Below, one piece after another: positions 6,842 through 14,703 of a DNA stretch of 48,544 nt. Each line of letters begins with the position of its first letter. The first letter of the stretch is position 1. A model generated the notes under the pieces. The model had not been told where the DNA came from. It saw nothing but the letters and a program-made list of their open reading frames with translations, and did no database searches. This DNA is from Bacillota bacterium (GTDB lineage: Bacteria > Bacillota > Limnochordia > DUMW01), in NCBI GenBank assembly GCA_012839765.1, contig DUMW01000045.1, positions 1 through 48,544 of the forward strand. Reading direction: 5' to 3'. Position numbers and translations under genes: made by a program.

Positions 6842-9634
6842 ATGAATTCAATGCCGGTTCCTCCCAGAACTACCGTTGCAGGCCTTCGCAGCCTGTTTTC
6901 CTGTTTTCCCAAGTTATTGCCAGTTGTTCTCTTCCTCTGCTTGGTCCAACCGGCCTTTGCCCAGTGGTCCACCGTGGAAACGGAACACTTTAAGATTCAC
7001 TTTGGCGAAGGTTACGAGGAATATGCACTTAGGACCGCCATGATCGCCGAGGAGGTGCACGCCACCCTCACTGCGGAGTTTGGGTATAGTCCTCGGGAGA
7101 AGACCCATATTGTGCTGTTTGACAATACGGATCTGGCCAATGGCTACGCCAATTCTTTCTTGTTTAATGTGATTGGCATCAATTTGATTTACCCCGCTGC
7201 CGGCGGGGACCTAGATGTAGGCACCGAAGAATGGTTACGCTATGTGCTGTTCCACGAATACACCCATATTTTGCAGACGGATATGGCGACAGACCGGATC
7301 TTGGTCGTGAGAGATATCCTTGGAAAACTGCCCCTTGTTACCCATCCTAACAGTGCCTTGCCCTTGTGGATGTTGGAGGGTACTGCCATTTTCCAGGAAT
7401 CGAAATATACCTCCGGGGGCAGGGCCGAGGGTTCGATCTATGACATGTATATGCGGGCGGCCATTCTTGCGGGTGCGATCCCCTCCCTGGAGGAGGCCGC
7501 TGGGGCCTATACTCTAGAAGAATGGCCCCGGGGGACGATCCCCTATCTTTTTGGCAGCAGGTTTATCAGTTACTTAGTCGCCCGGTTTGGTGAGGGGTTC
7601 ATCGCAGATATGAGCTGGGAAGCAGTGAACAAGGCCTTTGTGGATCCGCGACCCATCTTCCCAGAACTGACCGGCCACACCTTAGATGAGCTTTGGGAGG
7701 AGTGGCTTTTGGAATTGGAGGAGTATTACCGGGAAGAGGCTAGAGGGATTACTGCCCAGGGCCTTACCCCAGCCCAGCAGCTTACTTTCCATGGGTACAT
7801 GGTGGGGCATCCAAAGTTTGACCCGGCAGGAAGACAGCTTGCCTACGTGGCCTATGGAAGACTGCTTCCTGCTTTGCGATTATTTTCCCTGGAAGAAGGT
7901 AAAGACCAGCAGCTGGTCCCGGGATATATCGGCCTTACGGGTGATTATAGCTGGAGTCCCGATGGCACTCAACTGGTCTATCCGAAGCTGGATTACTATG
8001 ACTTCACAGAGGAGTTCAATGATCTGTACATCTTCGATCTGGTAACGGGCCGCGAAGAACGTTTGACCTTTGGAGAACGGGCTGATAGTCCCAGCTGGCG
8101 TCCGGGCAGCGATGAAATTACATACATCAGGCGCTTTGGGTACAAGACTGAAATCTGGAGCTATTCCCTGACTACCGGCACCAGTACGCCCATGCTGGCG
8201 GTGGACGAGAGTGTGCAAGTGGCCAAACTTAGCTGGTCGCCCCAAGGGGATCGCCTGGTGATCTCTCTGTGGAGCTATGGGTCCGGGTATGATCTTTATG
8301 AGTATGATGTGGCAGAGAAACTGCTTCGTCCCCTGGTTACGGGCCCCAGTGCGGACTTGGACCCCGTATGGACCCCCGATGGTCGGTGGCTGGTTTATAC
8401 CTCCGATCGCACTGGAGTTTTTAATCTCTATGCTCTGGACCCGAAAACCGGCGAGACATGGCAAGTGACTAATCTGCTATACGGAGCCTTTGCGCCCACT
8501 GTCTCCCCCGACGGTACCAACATTGCCTATGTAGGGTATTCTGCCGCCGGATATGATCTTTACATGTCGCCCTTGATGCCCCAACAGTGGGTCTCGGTGG
8601 TGATGGAAGAACCGACAGCAGGAGTTTTGCTGGAGGCGGACACCTTGGTCAGCAGACATCCTTTGCCGAGCAAGGATCTCGACTTGCCGATTCAGCCCTA
8701 TAACCCCTGGGACAGTCTGGCACCCAAGTTTATTTCGCCCACCCTAAGTTTCACCAGTGAGGGGATAGCCCTTGGCTTTGTGACAATGGGCATGGACGCT
8801 TTGGGAGATCGCACCTACTACCTTGACTTTCTCCTTGGTGGACCAGCGACCCTGGGGTTGAATTTGGAGTACCAGCAAAGGCTAAGCAGACTCCCCCGGG
8901 CGCCCATCGTGACTTTGCAACTGAGCAAGTTGGGAGTGTTAGCAGAGAAGAGGATGGGCGGCTTTTATGTGCAATTGGGGATCCCTCTTTGCTTGCAGTT
9001 GTTGCGGGGGACTGATCTCACATTGGGGTACCAGGCTCAGTATCTTGATTTTGCGGAATGGGATATTAAGTTCAAGCGGGCCCATGCTACCCTGAACTCC
9101 ACCTGGATTGGTGGTAAGGACGAAAATATCATCACCAACAACCTAGTGGTGGAAGGGGCCTGGAAAGAGCATCCGGAGCGATCCGGCCTTACCCTGTTTG
9201 GACACTACCAGCGGAAGATTAGGTTGGATCAGGATCGGACTTTGGCGTTTGCTTCCGAGGCCGCCTACAGTCCCACCGCGGAGATGTTTGCTGTGGGTGG
9301 AGGTTATATCGGCGATGTTGCCTTCGACTTGAGGGGTTATCCCACAGACCTGTTCCGAGGGAACAAGGCTGTTCTTATTACCGGGGAGTATCGACGCAAA
9401 TTGATGGATATTCGCCGGGGTGTTTTCGATCAGCTGACTGGGGTGGTCTTTGTCGAAGGGGGCAACGCTTGGGATGTGGACTTCGGCGGGCTACATACGG
9501 CCATTGGTGGCGAGCTGGTCCTTCAGACGGTCTATCAATATCTTTACAAGTCTACCATGGCAGTGGGGGTCGCGGTGGGGATGGACGCCAGCGCTCCCTT
9601 CGAGTTTTACATTAGAGCCGGCTTTTCCTTTTGA
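6842..9634 (+). CDS. Secreted gluzincin peptidase - beta-propeller - outer-membrane barrel protein
   Basis: A 931-residue exported protein. A signal peptide (LLPVVLFLCLVQPAFA) ends near residue 40. Residues 45-300 form a peptidase-MA-like zinc protease: HEYTH at 138-142 gives two zinc ligands and the catalytic Glu, and LEGTA with Glu179 the third. Residues 330-600 carry repeated TolB/PD40 blades (WSPDGTQLVYP, WTPDGRWLVYT, VSPDGTNIAYV). Residues 630-931 read as amphipathic strands resembling an Omp85/BamA-like surface-antigen barrel and end in IRAGFSF, with the terminal Phe typical of outer-membrane barrels. ATG 6842 follows AGGGGTGAGG; upstream codons of the frame are probably untranslated. 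If the barrel is real, the cell has an outer membrane. Substrate unknown. Confidence 0.85.
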   Translation: MNSMPVPPRTTVAGLRSLFSCFPKLLPVVLFLCLVQPAFAQWSTVETEHFKIHFGEGYEEYALRTAMIAEEVHATLTAEFGYSPREKTHIVLFDNTDLANGYANSFLFNVIGINLIYPAAGGDLDVGTEEWLRYVLFHEYTHILQTDMATDRILVVRDILGKLPLVTHPNSALPLWMLEGTAIFQESKYTSGGRAEGSIYDMYMRAAILAGAIPSLEEAAGAYTLEEWPRGTIPYLFGSRFISYLVARFGEGFIADMSWEAVNKAFVDPRPIFPELTGHTLDELWEEWLLELEEYYREEARGITAQGLTPAQQLTFHGYMVGHPKFDPAGRQLAYVAYGRLLPALRLFSLEEGKDQQLVPGYIGLTGDYSWSPDGTQLVYPKLDYYDFTEEFNDLYIFDLVTGREERLTFGERADSPSWRPGSDEITYIRRFGYKTEIWSYSLTTGTSTPMLAVDESVQVAKLSWSPQGDRLVISLWSYGSGYDLYEYDVAEKLLRPLVTGPSADLDPVWTPDGRWLVYTSDRTGVFNLYALDPKTGETWQVTNLLYGAFAPTVSPDGTNIAYVGYSAAGYDLYMSPLMPQQWVSVVMEEPTAGVLLEADTLVSRHPLPSKDLDLPIQPYNPWDSLAPKFISPTLSFTSEGIALGFVTMGMDALGDRTYYLDFLLGGPATLGLNLEYQQRLSRLPRAPIVTLQLSKLGVLAEKRMGGFYVQLGIPLCLQLLRGTDLTLGYQAQYLDFAEWDIKFKRAHATLNSTWIGGKDENIITNNLVVEGAWKEHPERSGLTLFGHYQRKIRLDQDRTLAFASEAAYSPTAEMFAVGGGYIGDVAFDLRGYPTDLFRGNKAVLITGEYRRKLMDIRRGVFDQLTGVVFVEGGNAWDVDFGGLHTAIGGELVLQTVYQYLYKSTMAVGVAVGMDASAPFEFYIRAGFSF

Positions 9635-9698
9635 GAAAGGAGAGGGGTTCTCTGATCCTTTCTGGAGGCTCAGGGGCCCTTCTGTTTTCACTCCATTT

Positions 9699-9728
9699 TT
9701 GACGTTGATTTCTCCTGACGGCTATGGT
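9699..9728 (+). promoter_or_regulatory. Promoter of tRNA-Arg
   Basis: TTGACG (9699-9704), an 18-base spacer and TATGGT (9723-9728) precede the tRNA by 20 bases. Position fits a start site just before the mature 5' end. Confidence 0.5.
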
Positions 9729-9748
9729 AACATATAAACAGCTCATGC

Positions 9749-9824
9749 GCCCCCGTAGCCAAGCGGATAAGGCAGAGGTTTCCTAAACCTCGATGCGCAG
9801 GTTCGATTCCTGCCGGGGGCGCCA
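9749..9824 (+). tRNA. tRNA-Arg (anticodon CCT)
   Basis: Acceptor GCCCCCG pairs with CGGGGGC, discriminator G, CCA encoded. D arm GCC/GGC, anticodon stem GAGGT/ACCTC with loop TTCCTAA (anticodon CCT), T arm GCAGG/CCTGC. It reads AGG codons. Length 76. Confidence 0.97.
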
Positions 9825-10098
9825 CTTTTTTGTTCCCTCAATGCTTTCCATCCAGTATTCAAAGGCAAATCCCTTTACCGTTTACGATAACTCCCCCTTT
9901 GTTCGATCTTTGACAGGCAATCTTTGCCATGGAAACCTGTTCTTGAACTCTGACCACAAGAATGTACCAGGAATCGCAAAATGCTCTCATGCCCTTGTTT
10001 TCCGCCTGTGATACCATAAGGACGAAAAGATTAACGCAAGAAATTATGAGAGATTATTGTAGTCTTCTACATGGAGTATATATCTGACCAACTGTCTG
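9825..10098. other. Intergenic stretch without a recognised gene
   Basis: No plausible gene. A weak promoter candidate (TTGTAG at 10057-10062, 16-base spacer, TATATC at 10079-10084) overlaps a small inverted repeat TGTAG-TCTT-CTACA (10058-10071) and could drive the following UroD-like gene. Confidence 0.3.
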
Positions 10099-10143
10099 AA
10101 AGGGGGGCTAGACCATCCCCGGTAGAAATCCTACCGGGTGGTC
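10099..10143 (+). promoter_or_regulatory. Shine-Dalgarno followed by a stem-loop that bridges to the start codon
   Basis: AAAGGGGGG (10099-10107) is the only good ribosome site before the UroD-like gene, but it is 46 bases from the ATG. The gap holds a 13-bp stem-loop: GACCA (10111-10115) with TGGTC (10139-10143), a 2-base bulge, then CCCGGTAG (10118-10125) with CTACCGGG (10131-10138) and a 5-base loop. Folding it leaves 3 bases before and 10 after, an acceptable effective spacing. Two other genes in the window share this arrangement. Confidence 0.6.
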
Positions 10144-10153
10144 GTATGCGAGT

Positions 10154-11167
10154 ATGAAACGGAATATGATGGACTGGTTGGAACAAATGCGGACTTCTCC
10201 ACGGAAGAAGGCGATGCCCATTCTTTCGTTTCCAGCCGTTCAGAAACTAGGTATCACTGTCGCAGAGCTCATTTCCAACAAGGACCGCCAAGCTGAAGGG
10301 ATGAAATACGTGGCGGATCATACCGACTCTGCTGCCTCTGTGAGCATGATGGACCTGTCGGTAGAGGCGGAATGTTTTGGCGCCGAGATCCGTGTTTCCG
10401 ACGATGAAGTGCCGACGGTGGTGGGGAAAACCATTACTTCCCATGAAGACTTGGACAGTCTTCAGATTCCCAAGGTGGGCGATGGACGCACCGGCCTCTA
10501 CATTGAGGCCTGCAAAAAGGCTCTGGAACTGATCACCGACCGACCGGTGTTCGCTGGCATTATTGGTCCCTATACTTTAGCCGGGCGGTTGATGGATGTG
10601 ACAGAGATCATGGTGCGCAGCTGGGAGGATCCTCAGCTGGTTCATCGTCTATTGGATATTGTCACCAACTTCCAGATCGAATATTGCCAGGCTTACAAAG
10701 AAGCGGGAGCAAACGGTGTGGTAATGGCAGAACCTTTGGCAGGCCTCCTTTCCCCGGATATGTCGGCGGAGTTTCATACCCCCTATGTGAAGCGGATCGT
10801 TGATGCAGTGCAGGATGAGAATTTCATCGTCATCTACCACAATTGTGGCAATGCGGTACTGAGGATCGTGGATACCATCCTGGCCACAGGCGCAGCGGCT
10901 TATCACTTTGGTAATGCCATTGATATGGAAGAAATGATGCAGCGCATTCCGCCGGAGACCATTGCCATGGGGAACATTGATCCGGCGGGACAGTTCCGCA
11001 ATGGTACTCCCGAGTCGATACGGGAAGCTACCCTGTCCCTGTTGGAGCGATGCCATCGGTATCCAAACTTTGTGATCTCTTCTGGCTGCGATATCCCGCC
11101 TATGTCGAAGTGGGAGAATATCGATGCCTTCTTTGCGGCGGTAGCGGAGTTCTACGATAGGATGTAA
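10154..11167 (+). CDS. Uroporphyrinogen decarboxylase-like / corrinoid methyltransferase-like protein
   Basis: A 337-residue protein of the UroD superfamily. The IYHNCGNA motif near residue 227 and SSGCDIPP near residue 316 supply the His-x-Cys and Cys that bind zinc in the MtaA/MtbA/CmuA methyltransferase branch, whereas true HemE enzymes lack this pattern. It therefore more likely transfers methyl groups from a corrinoid protein than decarboxylates uroporphyrinogen. No corrinoid protein or partner methyltransferase lies beside it. Start ATG at 10154 has no close ribosome site and appears to use the hairpin-bridged one upstream; a second ATG at 10166 is no better placed. A strong terminator follows. 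Confidence 0.8.
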   Translation: MKRNMMDWLEQMRTSPRKKAMPILSFPAVQKLGITVAELISNKDRQAEGMKYVADHTDSAASVSMMDLSVEAECFGAEIRVSDDEVPTVVGKTITSHEDLDSLQIPKVGDGRTGLYIEACKKALELITDRPVFAGIIGPYTLAGRLMDVTEIMVRSWEDPQLVHRLLDIVTNFQIEYCQAYKEAGANGVVMAEPLAGLLSPDMSAEFHTPYVKRIVDAVQDENFIVIYHNCGNAVLRIVDTILATGAAAYHFGNAIDMEEMMQRIPPETIAMGNIDPAGQFRNGTPESIREATLSLLERCHRYPNFVISSGCDIPPMSKWENIDAFFAAVAEFYDRM

Positions 11168-11188
11168 ATGAGGAGTAACAGATGATAA

Positions 11189-11215
11189 AGGCGGGGGTGC
11201 CCCCGCCTTTTTTTT
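11189..11215 (+). terminator. Intrinsic terminator after the UroD-like gene
   Basis: AGGCGGGGG and CCCCCGCCT pair around a 2-3 base loop and are followed by eight T. The T-run contains the complement of the stop codon of the convergent SGNH hydrolase gene. Confidence 0.92.
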
Positions 11216-11861
11216 AAACGGTAAGACCGCTTGTCCCTAGGATGGTAAGGGCGAGCAACGCGTGGCCATAGGCGTTAGGATGTACCCCGTCGGTGGTGAG
11301 CTTAAGGCTTGGACGCGTCTGGATGCTCTGCCGGAAGACTTGGTTTGTGGGTACCACCGTCAGACCATACTTGTCCGCCAGTCTGTGAATGACCTCAAGG
11401 TATGGTGCCAGCAAGGCATTGCCTTCGCTGGTGAGATCCTCGCCGTGTACCGTGGCCTCCATGGGCCGAATGCGGCAATTAGGTAGTTTTTCCAAGGTGG
11501 TCTCCAACATGGTCCGGTAGTTCTCTTCGAATTCGTCGACCAAAACAGCTTCTTCATGGCGGTTTTCCAACTGACGCCACACATCATTGATGCCGATCAT
11601 GATGTAGAGCCAGTCGGGGGCTTCCGCGATGACATCACTTTCCCACCGGCGTACAAGATCCCGGCTGGTGTTTCCGCTGATTCCCCGGTTTACGATCTCG
11701 ATGTTCAGCTGGGGAGCTGCGATGGTGACTACGTTGTTAATTAGACTGACATAACCGGAACCTAGTCCCTGGGGACAACTCCGTCTTCCGCAGTCGGTGA
11801 TGCTGTCCCCAATGAAGAGGACTTTGTCATTTTGACTCCATCGCGTGGCAAGTTCAGACAT
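11214..11861 (-). CDS. SGNH/GDSL hydrolase
   Basis: A 215-residue GDSL-like lipase/esterase. FIGDSITD carries the nucleophilic Ser (block I), NRGISGNTS the block II Gly, IGINDVW the block III Asn, and DGVHPN the catalytic Asp-x-x-His (block V). No signal peptide. The frame opens at a TTG at 11879, but AAGGA followed by 7 bases points to the ATG at 11861, which overlaps the lgt stop by 8 bases; the pair is likely co-transcribed and coupled. Members hydrolyse acyl or acetyl esters on sugars and lipids; substrate unknown. Confidence 0.9.
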   Translation of the reverse strand: MSELATRWSQNDKVLFIGDSITDCGRRSCPQGLGSGYVSLINNVVTIAAPQLNIEIVNRGISGNTSRDLVRRWESDVIAEAPDWLYIMIGINDVWRQLENRHEEAVLVDEFEENYRTMLETTLEKLPNCRIRPMEATVHGEDLTSEGNALLAPYLEVIHRLADKYGLTVVPTNQVFRQSIQTRPSLKLTTDGVHPNAYGHALLALTILGTSGLTV

Positions 11862-12636
11862 GGTCAGCTTCCTTTCCAAGATTTGATCTTAGTCTATGCT
11901 TCCTTTTTTGGAAGATTAGCAAAATCAGGGCTACCACTGCAGTGGTGATACTGGCGATCTGACCTAAGGATAAGTACTGGGTGACCCGAAACTCGGGGCG
12001 AAGAATGTCCAAGAGGGCTCGAACCACCGAGACGTAAATCAGGGTGAGGAGAAACACTTGTCCCGGAAAGCGGCGCCGGTGGAACAACCCGATGATTAGC
12101 CCCAGCAGGATCACCGATGTGATGATCTCATACAACTGAAGCGGATGACGGGGTGTATAGGTGCCCGGGAAGACTATGCCCCAGGGGAGATTGGTGGATG
12201 AGCCGTAAAGTTCACCGTTGATGAAGTTGCCTAGCCGGACGAAGATGTGCCCAATGGCGATGCATGGAGCGATGGCATCGGCAAGGGACCAGGTGTCAAG
12301 TCCCTTGCGGCGGGAAAGGAAGACCCCGACGATGACGGTGAGGATGAAGGCTCCATGGGAGGCCAGTCCGCCTTTATAGATTCGGAAGATGTCCAAAGGA
12401 TTTTGACTGTAGTATTCCCAATTGGTTACCACATGTCCCAAACGGGCCCCAATGATAATGGCCAAGATCATGGGCACATAAAGATCGGCCACCTTATCTG
12501 GATCTTGGCCGAGCTTCTTGGCATAGTATTCCGTAACAAACATTGAAATCAACAGGGCTGCAGTGACCAAGACACCGTACCAACGAATGGAGAGTGGACC
12601 CAGATCAATCAGAACGGGGTCTATGTTAACCGGCAC
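11854..12636 (-). CDS. lgt: Prolipoprotein diacylglyceryl transferase
   Basis: A 260-residue, seven-helix membrane enzyme that transfers diacylglycerol from phosphatidylglycerol to the Cys of prelipoproteins. The Lgt signature is clear: RLGNFINGELYG followed by a PWGIVFP segment and RHPLQLYE. The N-terminal DPVLIDLGPLSIRWYG is typical. The frame extends upstream, but the GTG at 12636 follows AGGAGGGG at the right distance and matches the family start. The SGNH hydrolase gene overlaps its end. Confidence 0.96.
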   Translation of the reverse strand: MPVNIDPVLIDLGPLSIRWYGVLVTAALLISMFVTEYYAKKLGQDPDKVADLYVPMILAIIIGARLGHVVTNWEYYSQNPLDIFRIYKGGLASHGAFILTVIVGVFLSRRKGLDTWSLADAIAPCIAIGHIFVRLGNFINGELYGSSTNLPWGIVFPGTYTPRHPLQLYEIITSVILLGLIIGLFHRRRFPGQVFLLTLIYVSVVRALLDILRPEFRVTQYLSLGQIASITTAVVALILLIFQKRKHRLRSNLGKEADHV

Positions 12637-13320
12637 ATTATCCCCTCCTAGGAAGAGTAAGTGAAATCCTTTTTGTATTATAACGAAAATACAGGGAACA
12701 TGCCATAGCTGAGAGGACCGATGTAGCAACAACTCGCCAATTGGGGAACTCAGGGATTCGTTAGTTACTGACCGCTTGGTAAGACCTGGCGAAACGGGCT
12801 AAGTGGAGGCTATTCTGTTTAAACGTTGCTAGACAGGGGCTAAGAACGGCCCTCTTTTCCAATGGTGTTTTCCGATTCTGAAACCCAGTAAGGTACCTAT
12901 AAACACCTTTATCCCGGCCCTTTGTTGGTAGGACTTTTTCGATCGAAGATGAAGACATAGATATGGTTGCTGTAACACTTTCAAGCCAAACGACTGATTA
13001 GTCTGTGGACATTGTCGATCATTTGTCCAAGCTCGTGCGTCGACCACCAATAGCGGAAAAGCCCGGGGCGCGACGTGGAGCAAGAAGGATGGTAAAATTG
13101 ATGGAAGGGCTCTATCAAGCGCTTTTCGAAGATTACCCATGTTGGCGCGAGGAGAACAACTATTCGGTCCATACAACAAAACCCCAGTGTAACCAGTTTT
13201 GGATTTGGATCTTTCTATCAGGGTTGGAAGGCCAAAGGCCTAGGCCATATTTGGGGACTATACAGACCGGTCGGGTCTTGTGAGGTCAATCGAGCGGCAA
13301 TGGCGAATGGGCTTTCGGTC
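12637..13320. other. Intergenic region of about 0.7 kb with no recognised gene
   Basis: Several overlapping open frames exist on both strands (for example 13005-13283 plus and 12829-13179 minus), but none has a convincing ribosome site, consistent composition or a recognisable motif. It may be a decayed gene between lgt and tadA. Confidence 0.4.
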
Positions 13321-13348
13321 TTGCGTTTCGTTGAAATTATGGTATCAT
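13321..13348 (+). promoter_or_regulatory. Promoter immediately before tadA
   Basis: TTGCGT (13321-13326), a 16-base spacer and TATCAT (13343-13348). The ATG chosen for tadA begins only 9 bases after the -10 box, so the message would have almost no leader. Confidence 0.5.
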
Positions 13349-13357
13349 AGTATCGCA

Positions 13358-13834
13358 ATGGTCTTCTCCGATGGTAAAGAGCAAGAACTACATGAAATGT
13401 TCATGGAAGCGGCTTTGGTACTAGCTAGGGAAGCAGCCCGGCATGGGGAGGTCCCTATTGGCGCGGTGGTGGTCCGAGACAACCAGATTATTGCCGAGGG
13501 CTACAATCTGAGAGAGACTAATCGGGATCCTGTTGCCCACGCCGAGGTAGTGGCTTTGCGCAAGGCTGCGGCCCGTTTGGGTGGTTGGCGATTGACCAAT
13601 TGTGACCTGTATGTTACCATTGAGCCTTGTCCCATGTGCGCTGGGGCCCTAATTCAGGCCCGGATACGACGGGTGATTTATGGTGCCGACGATCCTAAAG
13701 CTGGGGCAGCTGGTTCCGTAGTGAATTTGTTCCAGCCAGGACTTTTCAATCATGATGTCGAAGTAATCCCCGGGGTACTGAATGTCCAGTGCGGGCAAGT
13801 CATGAAAGAGTTCTTTGCCAGACGGCGCAAGTAG
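13358..13834 (+). CDS. tadA: tRNA-specific adenosine deaminase
   Basis: A 158-residue TadA: the zinc/catalytic motif HAEVVAL and PCPMCAGAL are intact (His, Glu proton shuttle, two Cys), and the C-terminal FNHDVEVIPGVL matches the family. It converts A34 to inosine in tRNA-Arg(ACG). The start at 13358 gives an N-terminus like other TadA proteins; no Shine-Dalgarno precedes it. Later ATGs at 13397 and 13403 are alternatives but also lack a site. The order tadA, tRNA-Ser, SRP RNA, dnaX matches B. subtilis. Confidence 0.93.
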   Translation: MVFSDGKEQELHEMFMEAALVLAREAARHGEVPIGAVVVRDNQIIAEGYNLRETNRDPVAHAEVVALRKAAARLGGWRLTNCDLYVTIEPCPMCAGALIQARIRRVIYGADDPKAGAAGSVVNLFQPGLFNHDVEVIPGVLNVQCGQVMKEFFARRRK

Positions 13835-13838
13835 GCGT

Positions 13839-13928
13839 GGAGAGGTGCTGGAGTGGTTGAACAGGGCGGTCTCGAAAACCGTTAGGCGACTTGTCGCCTC
13901 GTGGGTTCGAATCCCACCCTCTCCGCCA
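13839..13928 (+). tRNA. tRNA-Ser (anticodon CGA)
   Basis: Class II tRNA of 90 bases with CCA encoded. Acceptor GGAGAGG/CCTCTCC, discriminator G, anticodon loop CTCGAAA, a long variable arm (TTAGGCGACTTGTCGCCTC region) and T arm GTGGG/CCCAC. Reads UCG. Starts 4 bases after the tadA stop codon. Confidence 0.97.
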
Positions 13929-13988
13929 TATTTTGATAGGTGCTTGCCAGAAGACCTTTTTTGATGTACAATCTATTGTGTGTTCTGC

Positions 13989-14078
13989 GGAGAGATGGCC
14001 GAGTGGTTGAAGGCACACGCCTGGAGAGCGTGTGAGGGGGTAACTCCTCCGTGGGTTCGAATCCCACTCTCTCCGCCA
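13989..14078 (+). tRNA. tRNA-Ser (anticodon GGA)
   Basis: Class II tRNA of 90 bases with CCA encoded. Acceptor GGAGAGA/TCTCTCC, anticodon stem ACGC/GCGT with loop CTGGAGA, long variable arm and T arm GTGGG/CCCAC. Reads UCC and UCU. Confidence 0.97.
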
Positions 14079-14125
14079 TTTTTTCGTCTATGGATGGTAC
14101 TGCCATTAAGAAGGAGGCTTAACGG

Positions 14126-14314
14126 ATGAACCCTCACGTAGACCCCGATAAGTGCATCGGGTGCGGTCTGTGTGTAGACATATGTCCTGAGGCTTTCGAG
14201 ATGGACGACGAGGCTGGCGTAGCTCGAGCTACTGCCAATGCCGCAGAAGCTGACCAGGATTGTCTTGAAGAAGCAGCCAGTTCGTGCCCAACGGATGCTA
14301 TCGAGTTAGAGTAA
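14126..14314 (+). CDS. Small [4Fe-4S] ferredoxin
   Basis: A 62-residue ferredoxin. CIGCGLC at residues 10-16 and the later CP at 54-55 bind one [4Fe-4S] cluster; the two extra Cys (20 and 46) probably form the disulfide seen in single-cluster ferredoxins such as those of Thermotoga and Desulfovibrio. AAGGAGG precedes the ATG. It carries electrons for unidentified redox partners. The SRP RNA begins 28 bases after its stop, so the two could be read through from one promoter. Confidence 0.95.
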   Translation: MNPHVDPDKCIGCGLCVDICPEAFEMDDEAGVARATANAAEADQDCLEEAASSCPTDAIELE

Positions 14315-14342
14315 CATTTCGAGATTGTTTGACCAAAGAGTT

Positions 14343-14614
14343 TGACCGTGCTAGACGGGGAGGTAGCGGTGCCCTGTACCCGCAATCCGCTGCAGCGGGG
14401 TCGAATTCCCGTCGTGAGGTTTGTCTTATGTGGGGTCTGGCCGGAGTAAGTGGTGTTGACGAGTGGGTCTTGCGCAACGGAACCTTGTGAACCCCGTCAG
14501 GTCCGGGAGGAAGCAGCGGTAAGCAAGTCCTTCCGTGTGCCGCAAGGGTGCCTGCTAAGAGCTAACTGCTTCGGTATCGCCCGGATAAGCAAATCGATGA
14601 CGGGTGCACGGTCA
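14343..14614 (+). ncRNA. ffs: Signal recognition particle RNA, long Bacillus type
   Basis: About 272 bases, the size of the B. subtilis scRNA with Alu and S domains. The ends pair (TGACCGTGC at 14343-14351 with GCACGGTCA at 14606-14614), and the universally conserved helix-8 motif GTCAGGTCCGGGAGGAAGC is at 14496-14514, where Ffh binds. A T-run follows the closing stem and would serve as terminator. It lies directly upstream of dnaX, as in B. subtilis. Confidence 0.95.
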
Positions 14615-14703
14615 TTTTTTTACCCAAAGGAATATGCAGTGGAGATAGCGAAGTACTACACTGTTGCCTGAATGATGCTCAGCAACAGGGAGGTCCCCAG
14701 TTC

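Noticed and set aside
13005-13283. 92-codon frame between lgt and tadA
   Set aside because: No ribosome site, no motif, and equally long frames on the other strand; treated as non-coding or decayed.
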